From AWTP1-13 sp963770295 (lineage in GTDB: Bacteria > Pseudomonadota > Alphaproteobacteria > Rhizobiales > Hyphomicrobiaceae), in the NCBI GenBank assembly GCA_963770295.1, contig CAVYPA010000019.1, forward strand, positions 242,004 to 306,003: 64,000 nt of DNA, written 5' to 3'. The position numbers and the translations under genes were made by a program. Numbering within the stretch: position 1 is the first letter of the stretch; each line of letters starts with the position of its first letter. Positions 1-11,500 of the stretch are shown piece by piece. The notes beneath the pieces were generated by a model that did not search any database, was not told where the DNA came from, and worked only from the letters and a program-made list of their open reading frames with translations.

Positions 1-1369
1 TGAGAAAAACCGCGAGCACTATTCCAACCTCTACGATGATGCCTCGATGCCCTTCATGCAGCGCATCACCTGGTCGGGGATTGCGCTGCACGCGGGACAA
101 TTGCCGGGCCATCCAGCCTCGCACGGCTGCATCCGGCTGCCGACCGGCTTTGCCGAGCGCTTGTTCGAAAGCACCAAGGTGGGCATGCGCGTCGTCATCG
201 TGCGCGACGACATGCGCCCCATTTCGTTCGCCCACCCTGCGCTGTTCAAGCCGGGTCCCATCGTCTCGGACGTAGCGCCACGCCGGCGTGAGACCTCCTC
301 GATCACGCCCGAGCCGATCGCCATGCATTTGGGTGCGGCGGCGGCCGATGGCACCGCGGCCAAGCCGCGAACGTGGCGATCGATCGCCGCCGCCAAAAAG
401 GCCGAGGCCGACGCCGCCGCCAAAACGGCGGAAGACGCGCGCCGCACCGTCGTCAGCGCCAACGCGGAGGTGGCAAAATCGCCAAGGCCTTGCGCATGGC
501 CGAAGTGGCAAAGCGCAAGGCCGAAGACCAGCTGCAAGATATCGAAAGCGCGCTCAGCCAGCGATCCGGAGCGCCTCTCCGACGAGCGCAAGGCGAAGTT
601 AGACGAGGCCAAGGAGAAGGCGCAGGCCAAGCTGCAAGAGGCGCAAGCCCGTCTTGAAACGGCGCAGGTGGACGGCAACGCCAAGATGCTGGCCGCGAAC
701 ACGGCCAAAGACGCGGTCAAGGCGGCGCTAGACGCCAAGGACGCGGCCGCCAAGGAGGCGCGTTTGGCCCAAAACAAGATGGCGCCGGTGTCGGTGTTCA
801 TTTCCCGCAAGACCCAGCGGCTCTATGTGCGCCAGGGCCTCCAGCCCATGTTCGACAGCGAGGTGACGATCCGCGATCCACAGGCGGCGATCGGCACCTT
901 CGTGTTCAGCGCGCTCGACTATACCAGCGATGATGGAACCGACCTGCGCTGGACGGCACTGGCGATGTATCCGAATCCGACCGACCCTGGGACCCCGCCA
1001 AGCCGTCACGGCGGCCGCCGCGGTGGCGAGCCCAGGGCGACGGACGCCAGGGCGGCCAAAATCGCGCTGGAGCGCATCTCCATTCCGCAGGACACCATCG
1101 ACCGCATTCGGGAAGTGGCCTCGCCGGGCTCGGCGGTGATCGTCTCTGACGAAGCCTTGAGCAACGAGACGGGCAAGAGCACCGATTTCGTGGTGCTGAT
1201 GAGCGGGGAGCTGCAGGGCGGCATCAAGATCCGCAAGCGCAACAACGACGCGCCGTCGGCCTGGCGCCGGGATCGAGATCCCTACGGCGACTACGGCTAT
1301 CGCCGACCCTACTACCAGCGCTCCTCCCCCTACTATTCCGGTGGCAGCGGGCCATTCGGCTGGTGGTGA
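1..1369 (+). CDS. L,D-transpeptidase (YkuD family), 5' end cut by window
   Basis: The open frame enters the window at base 2, so the N-terminus is missing. The first about 75 residues hold the end of a YkuD catalytic domain, with the active-site Cys (codon 128-130) in SHGCIRLP. The family forms or edits 3-3 peptidoglycan cross-links in the periplasm. A long Ala/Lys/Glu-rich probable coiled coil follows (about 360-775), then a C-terminal domain starting VSVFISRKTQRLYV and a Tyr/Gly-rich tail ending GPFGWW. Between about 475 and 560 the charged coiled-coil pattern (AEVAKRKAEDQLQDI) sits in a different frame, so two compensating indels are likely, and another compensated pair may lie near 985-1040. 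The spacer and C-terminal domain are as I recall them from Hyphomicrobiales homologues. Confidence 0.85.
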   Translation, partial: EKNREHYSNLYDDASMPFMQRITWSGIALHAGQLPGHPASHGCIRLPTGFAERLFESTKVGMRVVIVRDDMRPISFAHPALFKPGPIVSDVAPRRRETSSITPEPIAMHLGAAAADGTAAKPRTWRSIAAAKKAEADAAAKTAEDARRTVVSANAEVAKSPRPCAWPKWQSARPKTSCKISKARSASDPERLSDERKAKLDEAKEKAQAKLQEAQARLETAQVDGNAKMLAANTAKDAVKAALDAKDAAAKEARLAQNKMAPVSVFISRKTQRLYVRQGLQPMFDSEVTIRDPQAAIGTFVFSALDYTSDDGTDLRWTALAMYPNPTDPGTPPSRHGGRRGGEPRATDARAAKIALERISIPQDTIDRIREVASPGSAVIVSDEALSNETGKSTDFVVLMSGELQGGIKIRKRNNDAPSAWRRDRDPYGDYGYRRPYYQRSSPYYSGGSGPFGWW

Positions 1370-1851
1370 AACCGACCGTCTAACGGTCACCAAAACCATA
1401 AAGTTCTTGCTGCGAAGTCGCTCTCAGGTGCGGCTTCGCTCGTTTTCTGACCCTCGACAGCAGCGGTTTCGACCGCGGTTGCGCCGCCCCTCGCCCCACA
1501 CAGTTTTGAGTCGGCGCCACGGTCAGCACGATGTGCCTTTGAGGGTCGTCTGCCCTTTCAGCGCTCCCCTTACTATGGGCTCAGCCCGTTCGGCTGGCGA
1601 TTGGCCCACGGAACGTCCCGCGATCCGAAGCGAGAGGTTCTGGCCCAACCGCTTTTCGCTTAGTCATTCGAAAACTCAATAAAATAAGGCCTATCCGAAG
1701 GTTTGGTCTTTGGCCACTTGGACACAGACCCTTGTCCCTAGGTCGTGTCCCATCGTCAGTGATGCCAAGGCTTCAGTCCGTCTAGCTGTTTCGAGGCCGT
1801 TCCCTCAGCATTCATCGCAATCGAATTTGCGCGTGCGGATGGGAGAGCTAC
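1370..1851. other. intergenic region with a repeat of the upstream gene tail
   Basis: No supported gene. At about 1556-1602 the sequence would encode FQRSPYYGLSPFGW, close to the QRSSPYYSGGSGPFGW tail of the gene ending at 1369. This is a partial duplicate of that gene end or an old alternative C-terminus. The stretch just before 1852 should hold the promoter of the peroxidase gene; a GGGAGAG ribosome site lies about 8 bases before its ATG. Confidence 0.5.
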
Positions 1852-4533
1852 ATGGTCACGTTCAATCTTGCTGATCTCGAGTTCATTCTGGACCAAATCG
1901 AAATTGCGGAACGGAATGCGGCGGGTGAGGCGCTTATCGACATTCTGCCGAACGTGCAGGTGCCCTTGGGCCTCAGGACCGTCAGCGGCGAATTCAACAA
2001 TCTTGTCACGAGCCGGGACCAGTTCGGCTCCGCGGACGATCTCTTCCCGCGACTTCTCTCGCCGGAATGGCGGGTAGTAGGGGGCGTCTCGTACAATTCC
2101 GACGGAACGGTTGTCGACAGCCAGCCGCGTACGATCTCGAACCTGATCGTTGACCAGACGGCAAACAACCCAGCGGCGGTTGCAGCGGCCGGAGGTACCG
2201 ATGGCGCCCAGATCGTCATCAGCCCCGGCTTGGATGGCGAATTTGGTACTGCCGATGACACGGACGTCTTTTTCATTCCGAATGTTAAGCCCGACGCGGG
2301 CCTTTCAGCCCCATTCAACGCCTGGATGACGTTCTTCGGTCAGTTCTTCGACCACGGCCTCGATCTCGTGACGAAGGGCGGCAACGAGAACATCATAATT
2401 CCGCTGCAACCGGACGACCCGCTCTTTGTCGAGGGGGCGCCGAACTTCCTTATCCTCACACGCGCGACGCAAACGATCACGCCCGGCCCGGATGGCATCC
2501 TGACCGACGACCCATCGACGGTCGTCGACGAGAGCGCCGATAACGGACGCGAGAGCACCAATACTACGACTCCGTTTGTCGATCAGAACCAAACGTACAC
2601 TTCGCATCCCGCCCACCAATTCTTCCTGCGCGAATATAAGTCGAAAACTGTCACCGACCCAGTGACTGGGATCTCGCACCTCGAACCCTTTGCGACCGGC
2701 AATTTGATCGAGGGCAGCGCCGGAGGCATGGCGACGTGGGCAGATGTCAAGCAACAGGCGCGTGAAGTGCTCGGCATCAACCTCACCGATGCCAATGTAT
2801 TCGACGTGCCGCTTGTGCTGACCGACGCGTATGGCAACTTCATTCGCGGTGCACACGGCATGCCGCAGGTCATCGTTAAGACGGCGGGTGCCGACGGGAA
2901 CTTCGGCACAGCGGATGATGGGATGGCCACCGTCGAAGGCAACATTGCGTCTCCCATCGACGTCAGCCACGCGGTTGGTACGGGCCACCAGTTTCTCATC
3001 GACATCGCGGCCACCGCAGCGCCCGTCTTTGATGCGGATGGTAATCTCGCCCCGGACGCCGACACTGACGCGGGCAATGTACTCATACCGGACGCCCAAG
3101 GTCACTTCCTTGAATACGACAACGAACTGCTCGACGCGCACTTCATCGCCGGCGATGGCCGAGTAAACGAGAACATCGGCCTTACCGCGGTGCATGAAAT
3201 CTTTCACGCTGAGCACAACCGCCTCGTCGAGCACACGAAGAGTGTCGTGCTCGCGACGGGCGACATTGCTTTCATCAATCAATGGCTGTTGCAGCCGATT
3301 GAGACAGTTCCTAGTGACCTAACCACTCTAGTGTGGAACGGCGAACGCCTATTCCAAACTGCGAAGTTCGGCACCGAGATGCAATACCAGCATCTCGTGT
3401 TCGAAGAGTTTGCGCGCACCGTGCAGCCGCTGGTCGACGAGTTCCTGGCCCCGCTCGGCTACGATACCACCATAGACGCCTCGATCGTGGCTGAGTTCGC
3501 GCACACCGTCTACCGGTTCGGCCATTCCATGCTGACCGAAACGGTCGATCGATTCGATCCGGACTTTAACGTGATCGGTGACCCGAATTCCCCCGATCCG
3601 GATCAGCAGCTCGGTCTCATCGCCGCATTCCTCAACCCTCTTGCATTCGCCGACAGCGGCGTAACGTCCGCCGAGGCGGCTGGCGCCATTATTCGCGGCG
3701 TCACGCGCCAAGTAGGCAACGAGCTCGATGAGTTTATCACCGAGGCGCTGCGCAATAACCTGCTGGGACTACCACTGGATCTTGCGACGCTCAATTTGGC
3801 CCGTGGCCGTGAGACGGGCGTGCCGTCCCTGAACCACGCACGCGCGCAGTTCTATACAATGACGGGTGATGAGCAGCTCAAGCCATATATTTCTTGGGCT
3901 GACCTTGCGATGCACCTGAAACACCCGGAATCGCTGGTCAACTTCATCGCGGCCTACGGAACCCATGATACGATCACCAGTGCGACCACAATGGATGCGA
4001 AGCGCGCGGCGGCCGTGCTGCTCGTGCTCGGTGGTGACGGAGCGCCCGCTGACCGGCTTGATTTCCTCAACGCGACGGGCGCCTACGCCGGTGGTTCGCT
4101 CGGCGGCTTGAATGAGATCGACTTCTGGGTCGGCGGCCTTGCCGAGGAGCAACAGCCGTTTGGTGGACTGCTCGGTTCGACCTTCAATTTCGTCTTCGAG
4201 ACGCAGCTCGAAAACCTGCAGAACGGCGATCGGTTCTATTATCTAGCGCGCACGGCGGGCCTGCACTTTGGGGCTGAGCTTGAGCAGAATTCCTTCGCCA
4301 AGCTGGTGATGGCCAACACGGATGCGACGCACCTGTCGGATGCCATCTTTGCCACGCCGACCTGGATCCTCGAGGTCGACCCGACGAAGCAGCTCACTGG
4401 CTTGGGCCTTTCGGGCCGCGACGACCCCACGGGCGGCATCGAGATCAACGGTGTCGAAATCATGCCACTCGTGATCCGCGACAATCCAGCAACGGTGGGC
4501 CAAGAACTCAAATTATCTGCAATATACTGGTGA
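1852..4533 (+). CDS. animal-type heme peroxidase domain, first module of a giant RTX protein (frameshifted piece 1)
   Basis: This encodes an animal heme peroxidase (peroxidase-cyclooxygenase superfamily). The distal His is residue 168 in TFFGQFFDHGLDL and the proximal heme His is residue 558 in VYRFGHSML. The spacing of 390 residues is long for the family and implies insertions. There is no N-terminal signal peptide, as expected for a type I secretion substrate. The frame ends at a false stop: reading one base over near 4503 continues without a break into TGEDHVVLGG and the calcium repeats of the next piece, exactly as at the same point in the second module (9060-9110). A GGGAGAG ribosome site precedes the ATG. 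By domain plan it resembles bacterial Mn(II)-oxidising peroxidases of the MopA type; the substrate is not shown by sequence. Confidence 0.88.
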   Translation: MVTFNLADLEFILDQIEIAERNAAGEALIDILPNVQVPLGLRTVSGEFNNLVTSRDQFGSADDLFPRLLSPEWRVVGGVSYNSDGTVVDSQPRTISNLIVDQTANNPAAVAAAGGTDGAQIVISPGLDGEFGTADDTDVFFIPNVKPDAGLSAPFNAWMTFFGQFFDHGLDLVTKGGNENIIIPLQPDDPLFVEGAPNFLILTRATQTITPGPDGILTDDPSTVVDESADNGRESTNTTTPFVDQNQTYTSHPAHQFFLREYKSKTVTDPVTGISHLEPFATGNLIEGSAGGMATWADVKQQAREVLGINLTDANVFDVPLVLTDAYGNFIRGAHGMPQVIVKTAGADGNFGTADDGMATVEGNIASPIDVSHAVGTGHQFLIDIAATAAPVFDADGNLAPDADTDAGNVLIPDAQGHFLEYDNELLDAHFIAGDGRVNENIGLTAVHEIFHAEHNRLVEHTKSVVLATGDIAFINQWLLQPIETVPSDLTTLVWNGERLFQTAKFGTEMQYQHLVFEEFARTVQPLVDEFLAPLGYDTTIDASIVAEFAHTVYRFGHSMLTETVDRFDPDFNVIGDPNSPDPDQQLGLIAAFLNPLAFADSGVTSAEAAGAIIRGVTRQVGNELDEFITEALRNNLLGLPLDLATLNLARGRETGVPSLNHARAQFYTMTGDEQLKPYISWADLAMHLKHPESLVNFIAAYGTHDTITSATTMDAKRAAAVLLVLGGDGAPADRLDFLNATGAYAGGSLGGLNEIDFWVGGLAEEQQPFGGLLGSTFNFVFETQLENLQNGDRFYYLARTAGLHFGAELEQNSFAKLVMANTDATHLSDAIFATPTWILEVDPTKQLTGLGLSGRDDPTGGIEINGVEIMPLVIRDNPATVGQELKLSAIYW

Positions 4534-4543
4534 GGACCACGTC

Positions 4544-7500
4544 GTGCTCGGCGGCACGGCTGGCAACGACATTATCATCTCTGGCGATGGCGACGACACG
4601 CTCTACGGCGACGCCGGCAACGACCGTCTCGAAGGCGGCTATGGCAACGACATTCTGCTAGGTGGTGACGGTGACGACATCATCCAAGATCAGGGCGGCG
4701 ACGACAACCTTCAGGGCGGCGCGGGCAATGACGTCATCCAGGCCGGCAACATGTCGACCTTGGCGATCGGTAATCTGATCCTCGGTGGCGACGGCCAAGA
4801 CTTCGTTATCACCACAGAAGACGTCTCGACGACCTTCGGCGGGCAGGGTAACGACTTTATCCTCGGGGCCAAGACCAACCTTCCGCCCACGGGCAACGAG
4901 GGCGATGACTGGATCGAGTTCGGGACCCAGGACGGCGCGCCGGGGGACAACTTCGCACCGTTGCTGGCCGACGACGTTATCGGTCACGACATCTTCATCG
5001 GCGGTGGCGGCTTCGACGAGATGATCGGCGAAGGTGGCGACGACATCTTCGTCGGCAGCGATGGTCCGGACAAGATGGACGGCATGTCCGGCTACGACTG
5101 GATGTCCTACAAGAATGACGTTTATGGTGTCACGGCCGACTTGGCGCTCGCCATTTTTGGCGGTGTCGGCGAGTTCGGCGACCACATTGCCCCGCCGTTC
5201 GCGGCATCGCCCTCGTCAATCCTTGACCGCTTCGCCGAAGTGGAAGGTCTATCAGGAACCGCGTTCACCGACATCCTGCGCGGCGATAACGTCGATGCCA
5301 CCACCATCGTCAATCATGGTGGTGCAACCGGAGGTGCGCTCACCAATCTCGCTTTGATCAGCGGACTAGCGGAGCTGCTCAGCAGCGTCGGCATTACCAC
5401 TCCAACGGGTGACGCCGGCTTCGTGGCGGGCAACATCATCCTTGGCGGCGACGGTGGCGACATTATTGAAGGCCGCGGCGGCGATGACGTCATCGACGGT
5501 GATGCCTGGCTCAATGTGCGCATCAGCGTGCGGCAGAATCCTGACGGCACTGGCACAGAGGTCGCCAGTTTCGACAGCATGACTGAAATGATCAAGCTGA
5601 TGATCGACGGGGTCTACAATCCCGGTCAGCTCGTTGCCGTACGCGAAATCAAGTTTGCGCCAACTGCTGGCTTCGATACGGCGGTGTTCTCGGGGGTTTC
5701 AGGCGACTACATCATCAGCCAGAACGGCGACGGTTCCGTTACCGTGACCGACAACGTCGCCGACCGCGATGGCGTCGACCGCCTGATTCATATCGAGCGC
5801 CTGCAGTTTGCTGACGGGAACGTTGTTCTGGCGCCTGGACTCAACGCCGAGCCGGTCGGCACGCTCACAATTAGCGACACAACCCCGACCGAAGGCGATT
5901 TGCTAACGGTCTCGATCGCTGGCGTGACGGACGCGGACAATGCCGGTGCGGGTAATCTGACAGGTGCGATCACCGGAACCGTCAGCTACGTTTGGCAGTT
6001 CGAGCCCAACCCCGGTTCCGGCATATTCGAGGACATCATCACCGCGCCCGTTGGGGATCTCGCGTTCCAGAGTGCTAATGGGACCTCTTTCCGGGTCACC
6101 CCCGATCTCGCCGGTCTCGCACTGCGCGTAAAAGCGATCTACGTCGACGCTCATGGCGTTGCGGAGACCGTGTTCTCGGCGACAACCGATCCGGTGATCG
6201 ATGTAGCCAATGCGCCACCAACGCCGCCCGCCGCCCTGACGGAAGGGAACGCCGGCGGTGAGGGGATTCACCTCGCAGCCTCGGACCTCAAATTCATTCT
6301 CGACCAGATCAAGGTTGCGGAACACCATGCCGCCGGCGAGGACCTACTCTCGCTAGTGCCAAACGTGCGCGCTCCGGTCGGACTGCGCACCGTCGATGGC
6401 TCGTTCAACAACCTGGTCAATTTCGGCGGGCATGATCAGACCGAGTTCGGTGCCGCAGACAATCTCTTCCCGCGCGTTACCGATCCGATCTTCCGGTCGG
6501 CCGAGCCTATCGCTTTCGATCCGGATGGGCCTGGCGGACAGACCGTAGGTACCCCCACGTCGTACAACCAAACCAGCGGCGACGTCTTCGACTCGCAGGT
6601 CCGGACCATCTCGAACCTAGTTGTCGATCAGACGGCGAACAATCCCGCGGCCTATGCCACCGCCTATGATCCGGGCGTGGACGGCGTACTGAATTTTGGG
6701 GCGCCGGGCAACGATGACGTGCTGAAGGACGGCGTACACATCGTCACAAGTCCAGGTCTGGACGGTCAGTTCGGAACGGCCGACGACAGAGACGTTTTCT
6801 TCTTCGAAAACGTAGCTCCCGACGCTGGGCTTTCCGCACCGTTCAACGCCTGGATGACCTTCTTCGGCCAGTTCTTCGATCACGGCCTCGACCTCGTGAC
6901 CAAGGGCGGCAACGGCACGATCTTCATGCCGCTCAAGGACGACGATCCCCTGGTTGCGGGGGCGGACGGGCTCTTCAACACCAGCGATGATCTGCTACCG
7001 CAATTGCGCTTCATGGTGCTGACACGGGCGACACAGTTCGATGGCCCGGGAGCCGATGGAATCTTGGGCACGGCCGATGACACCCACCACGAGGGCCAGA
7101 ACACCACCTCACCCTTCGTCGACCAGAACCAGACCTACTCATCGCACCCCTCGCACCAGGTGTTCCTACGCGCCTACGCGATGGGAACAGATGGAAAGCC
7201 GCATGCGACAGGCAAACTGATCACCAATCGTGATCTCGGCCCAGACGGTAAGTTTGGCACCGCCGACGACGATGAAATTGGTGGCATGGCCACCTGGAAG
7301 GTCGTCAAGGCGCAGGCACGCGATTTGCTCGGTATCGACCTCAGGGATTCAGATTTCAACAATGTTCCGCTCCTGAAGACCGATGCCTACGGCAATTTCA
7401 TCCCTGGTGCGAATGGCTTCGCCCAAGTCGTGATCGGTTTGGGGCCGGATGGTCTCCCCGGAACGTCGGACGACGCCACCATCGAGGGCAATCCACTTGC

Positions 7501-8512
7501 TCCTATCAATCTCAACGCGGTTGGCGCTTTCCGGACCGGCCACGCCTTCCTGAACGACATCGCGCATTCGGCCGTGCCGCTCAATGATTTCGGCCAACCG
7601 CTGACCGCCGATCTTGACAACGTCATCAACACGGGTCCACAGCCGGCCGGCACCTACGACAATGAACTGCTCGACGCGCACTACATTGCCGGCGACGGGC
7701 GCGTGAACGAGAACATCGGCCTCACCGCGGTCCACGCCATCTTCCACTCCGAGCACAACCGGCTGGTCGATCAGACCAAGGAAACCATCCTCGCAACAGG
7801 CGATCTCGCGTTCCTCAATGAATGGCTGCTGACGCCCGAGGCGGTGTTCCCGGCCAATCCCTCAACGCTCAACTGGGACGGTGAACGGCTATTTCAAGCC
7901 GCGAAGTTCGGCACCGAGATGCAATACCAGCACCTCGTATTCGAAGAGTTCGCGCGCACCATTCAACCCAACGTTGATGCCTTCTTCGCGCCGACGCAGG
8001 TCTACGACGTCAACCTCGATGCTTCGATCGTGGCCGAGTTCGCGCACACGGTCTATCGCTTCGGCCACTCGATGCTGACGGAGACGGTCGATCGCTTCGA
8101 CCCCGACTTCAACGTTGTGGGCGACCCGAATTCGCCAAATCCGGATCAGCAGCTCGGACTGATTGCAGCCTTCCTCAACCCGCTTGCCTACGCGGCTAGC
8201 GGTCCGACACCGGAAGAGGCTACCGGCGCCATCGTGCGCGGCGTGACGCGTACGACCGGCAACGAGATCGACGAGTTCGTCACGGAAGCCTTGCGCAACA
8301 ACCTGCTCGGCCTGCCGCTCGACCTGCCATCGATCAACCTTGCGCGTGGTCGCGACGCGGGCATTCCGACGCTGAACGCGGTGCGCGCGGAGATCTATAG
8401 CCAGTTCGCCGATAGCCAGCTTAAGCCTTACACGAGCTGGGCCGATTTGGTGCAGTATTTGAAGCATCCCGAAGTCACTGATCAATTTCATTGCCGCCTA
8501 CGGCACGCATGA
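4544..8512 (+). CDS. RTX repeats, Ig-like domain and second heme peroxidase domain (piece 2 of the giant protein)
   Basis: This continues the gene from 1852 after a single-base frameshift. The start is packed with calcium-binding GGxGxDxxx repeats such as GDAGNDRLEGGYGND. A conserved linker domain containing DVIDGDAWLNVRISVR follows, then an Ig/cadherin-like domain (about residues 430-555, TPTEGDLLTVSIAGVTDAD). A second heme peroxidase begins near residue 580. Its distal His is residue 780 (FFGQFFDHGLDL) and its proximal His residue 1175 (VYRFGHSML). It closely matches the first peroxidase, so the gene contains a tandem duplication of a peroxidase-RTX-Ig unit. The frame breaks near 8474, where KHPE should be followed by SLINFIAAYGTHD; one extra G explains the break. 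Confidence 0.88.
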   Translation: MLGGTAGNDIIISGDGDDTLYGDAGNDRLEGGYGNDILLGGDGDDIIQDQGGDDNLQGGAGNDVIQAGNMSTLAIGNLILGGDGQDFVITTEDVSTTFGGQGNDFILGAKTNLPPTGNEGDDWIEFGTQDGAPGDNFAPLLADDVIGHDIFIGGGGFDEMIGEGGDDIFVGSDGPDKMDGMSGYDWMSYKNDVYGVTADLALAIFGGVGEFGDHIAPPFAASPSSILDRFAEVEGLSGTAFTDILRGDNVDATTIVNHGGATGGALTNLALISGLAELLSSVGITTPTGDAGFVAGNIILGGDGGDIIEGRGGDDVIDGDAWLNVRISVRQNPDGTGTEVASFDSMTEMIKLMIDGVYNPGQLVAVREIKFAPTAGFDTAVFSGVSGDYIISQNGDGSVTVTDNVADRDGVDRLIHIERLQFADGNVVLAPGLNAEPVGTLTISDTTPTEGDLLTVSIAGVTDADNAGAGNLTGAITGTVSYVWQFEPNPGSGIFEDIITAPVGDLAFQSANGTSFRVTPDLAGLALRVKAIYVDAHGVAETVFSATTDPVIDVANAPPTPPAALTEGNAGGEGIHLAASDLKFILDQIKVAEHHAAGEDLLSLVPNVRAPVGLRTVDGSFNNLVNFGGHDQTEFGAADNLFPRVTDPIFRSAEPIAFDPDGPGGQTVGTPTSYNQTSGDVFDSQVRTISNLVVDQTANNPAAYATAYDPGVDGVLNFGAPGNDDVLKDGVHIVTSPGLDGQFGTADDRDVFFFENVAPDAGLSAPFNAWMTFFGQFFDHGLDLVTKGGNGTIFMPLKDDDPLVAGADGLFNTSDDLLPQLRFMVLTRATQFDGPGADGILGTADDTHHEGQNTTSPFVDQNQTYSSHPSHQVFLRAYAMGTDGKPHATGKLITNRDLGPDGKFGTADDDEIGGMATWKVVKAQARDLLGIDLRDSDFNNVPLLKTDAYGNFIPGANGFAQVVIGLGPDGLPGTSDDATIEGNPLAPINLNAVGAFRTGHAFLNDIAHSAVPLNDFGQPLTADLDNVINTGPQPAGTYDNELLDAHYIAGDGRVNENIGLTAVHAIFHSEHNRLVDQTKETILATGDLAFLNEWLLTPEAVFPANPSTLNWDGERLFQAAKFGTEMQYQHLVFEEFARTIQPNVDAFFAPTQVYDVNLDASIVAEFAHTVYRFGHSMLTETVDRFDPDFNVVGDPNSPNPDQQLGLIAAFLNPLAYAASGPTPEEATGAIVRGVTRTTGNEIDEFVTEALRNNLLGLPLDLPSINLARGRDAGIPTLNAVRAEIYSQFADSQLKPYTSWADLVQYLKHPEVTDQFHCRLRHA

Positions 8513-8537
8513 CACAATCACGAGTGCGACCACGCTT

Positions 8538-11500
8538 GTGGCGAAGCGCGCGGCGGCAATGGCGATTGTCCTCGGAGGACCCGATGCCCCGCTAGATCGG
8601 TTCGAATTCCTGAATAGCACGGGAACCTGGGCAAACGGCGCCGCGGGTCACATCACGGATCTTGACGGCGTCACCAACACGGGTCTGGGCAATATCGACC
8701 TGTGGATTGGCGGTCTCGCCGAGGAAACGATGCCGTTCGGCGGCATGCTGGGCTCGACCTTCAACTTCATCTTCGAGAATCAACTCGAAAAGCTGCAGGA
8801 CGGCGACCGCTTCTACTATCTGGAGCGCACCGCTGGCCTTGCCTTCAATGCCGAGCTCGAGGGCAACTCGTTCGCCAAGTTGATTATGGCGAATACGGAC
8901 GCCACGCATCTCCCCGGGCTCGTCTTCTCAACGCCGGCCTTTACGCTCGAGGTCGATCCTACCAAGCAGTTCACTGGCGAAGGTGTTAACGGCCGTGCCG
9001 ATCCATCCAACGGCGATCCTCTCCTGCCGCTGGTGATTCGTGACGACCCGACCACGGTCGGTCCCGACACGAACTATCTGCGCTACACCGGCGAGGACCA
9101 CATTGTGCTCGGCGGCACCGAACTCGCCGACACCATGATCTCCAGCGAGGGCGACGACACCCTGTGGGGCGACGGTGGCAACGATAGACTGGACGGTGGC
9201 TACGGCAACGACCAGATCCGCGGTGGTGCCGGCGACGACATCATCACCGACCTCGGCGGTGACGACAACATCCAAGGTGGCGACGGCAACGACGTCATCC
9301 ACGGCGGCAATGGCATCAATCTGATCATCGGTGGCTTCGGTCAGGATTTCATCGTCACCGGTGAGGATGCCAACGAGTCGTTCGGCGGCCAGGGCAACGA
9401 CTTCATCTTCGGCACCAAGGCCGATGAACAGAACATGGGCAACGAGGGTGACGACTGGATCGAGCACGGCACGTCCGATGGCTCCCCGGGCGACAACTTC
9501 GATCCACTCGGCAACGACCCGATCGCCGGCAACGATGTCTACATCGGCAGCGGCGAGATGGATAAGTTCAACGCCGAGGGTGGCGACGACATCATGGTCG
9601 GCAGCGTCGGCATGGGCGATCGTTATATCGGCTCCTCGGGCTTCGATTGGGCCACCTTTAAGAACGATACGCTCGGCGTCACCATTGACCTGACAAACCG
9701 CTTCTTCGATCAGCCGCTCGTACCCGGCTCGGGTGCCTCTGTTCTCACCCGCTTCGATTTCGTCGAGGGCTTGTCGGGATCGGCGCATGATGACGTGCTG
9801 CAGGGCGATGATGCCGACGCCGCCGCTCTTGCCGCGGCAGGGGCCAACGGCAGCGTGCTCACCAACTTCGACCTCATCACGGGTCTGAGGACACTGCTCG
9901 GAGACACCATCCAAACAACCGACGACGGCGTCGATTTCTTCGACGGTGGCAACATTATCCTTGGTGGTGATGGCAGCGACATCCTCGAAGGGCGCGGTGG
10001 CGATGATGTGATTGACGGCGATGCCTGGCTCAACGTGCGCATCAGCGTGAGGGGTATCGATCCCGTAACGGGCCTCCCGACGGAGATCGCCAGCTTCGAC
10101 AGCATGGAGCCGCTCATCCCATTCATGCTCAATGGCACCTACAATCCCGGGCAGCTGCAGGTCGTACGCGAGATCCTCTACGCCACGGAAGTTCCGCCGG
10201 CCGACGGGCCGAACTTCGACACCGCGAAGTTCTCCGGTGCGCTCTTCCTTGATGACGGCACGGGAACCTTGGTCCAGCAGTACGAGATCCGGATCAATGG
10301 TGTCCTGCAAACGCTCGATCCCGATGGTCCCAACAGCTTCGACATCGCGGCAACCGACATCGTCACGGTCACCGACCTGGTGGGTGGCGACGGCGTCGAT
10401 ACACTGAAGCACATCGAGCGCCTGTCGTTTGCCGATCAGACCATCGTGCTGGTGCCGGATGCCAACCACGAGCCGGTCGGCGGACCGACGATCGTCGGCA
10501 CACCGACCGAGGATCAGCCGCTCACGGTCTCGATCGCGGGCGTGACGGATGCGGACGGGATCACGGCACCTGTCGCCTACTTCTGGCAGGTCGAGACCGC
10601 GCCGGATAGCGGCTCCTTTGAGGACATTCTTGTCGAGCCGACGGCGGGCGAAGCGGCGCGCGCCGGCGGCCCGACCTTCACACCAGGCGATGCCGAGGTC
10701 GGCTTGAGGCTGCGCGTGCGCGCCGTCTACAAGGACGGCAACGGCGTGCTCGAGGAGGTGTTCTCGGCGCCGACCGCGCCCGTTGGCAACGTCAACGATG
10801 CCCCGACGGCTGGACCGACCCTCAGCGACACGACCCCGACGGAAGGGCAAGCCCTGACGGTCAACCTGCTGACCATCGTCGATCCGGACGGCACCACGGG
10901 TCTTGTGGACGGGACGGTCATACCGACCTTCCAGTGGGAGCAGTCGGCAGACGGGGTGACCTGGACACCCATCGGGGGTGCCACGAACCAGCTGTTCGTG
11001 CCCACCCAAGCGCAAGTCGGCCTCCTGCTGCGCGTAGCCGTGACGTTCGTCGATGACAACGGCACCACGGAGACCGTGAGGTCGGCGGCGAGTGATGTTG
11101 TGGGCGATCTGATCACCGGCACCAATGGTGGCAACAACCTGGTTGGCACGGCGGGCGAGGATCACATCTTCGGCCATGGCGGCAACGATACGATCAACGG
11201 CGCCGGCGGCAACGACATCCTCGATGGCGGCGCCGGCAACGACAGCCTGATCGGCGGCGCCGGCAACGACGAGATGAGCGGCGGGATCGGCAACGACACC
11301 TATTTCGCCGATGATCTCGGCGATGTGGTGATCGAGAACCCGGGCGAGGGCACGGACGCCGTGCAGACCATCCTCAATGCCTACACACTCTCTGCCAACG
11401 TCGAGAACCTCACCTTCACGGGTGCGGGTGCCTTCACGGGCACCGGCAACGCTGGCAACAACACCATCAATGGTGGTGCCGAGCAACGATGTGCTCAGCG

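Noticed and set aside
2305..3282. A 325-codon minus-strand frame opposite the first peroxidase domain
   Set aside because: It is opposite conserved peroxidase coding sequence and has no recognisable protein or ribosome site.
4490..8530. Programmed ribosomal frameshifting to join the peroxidase pieces
   Set aside because: No slippery heptamer or consistent structure was seen at the junctions, and many unrelated genes in the window show the same kind of indel.
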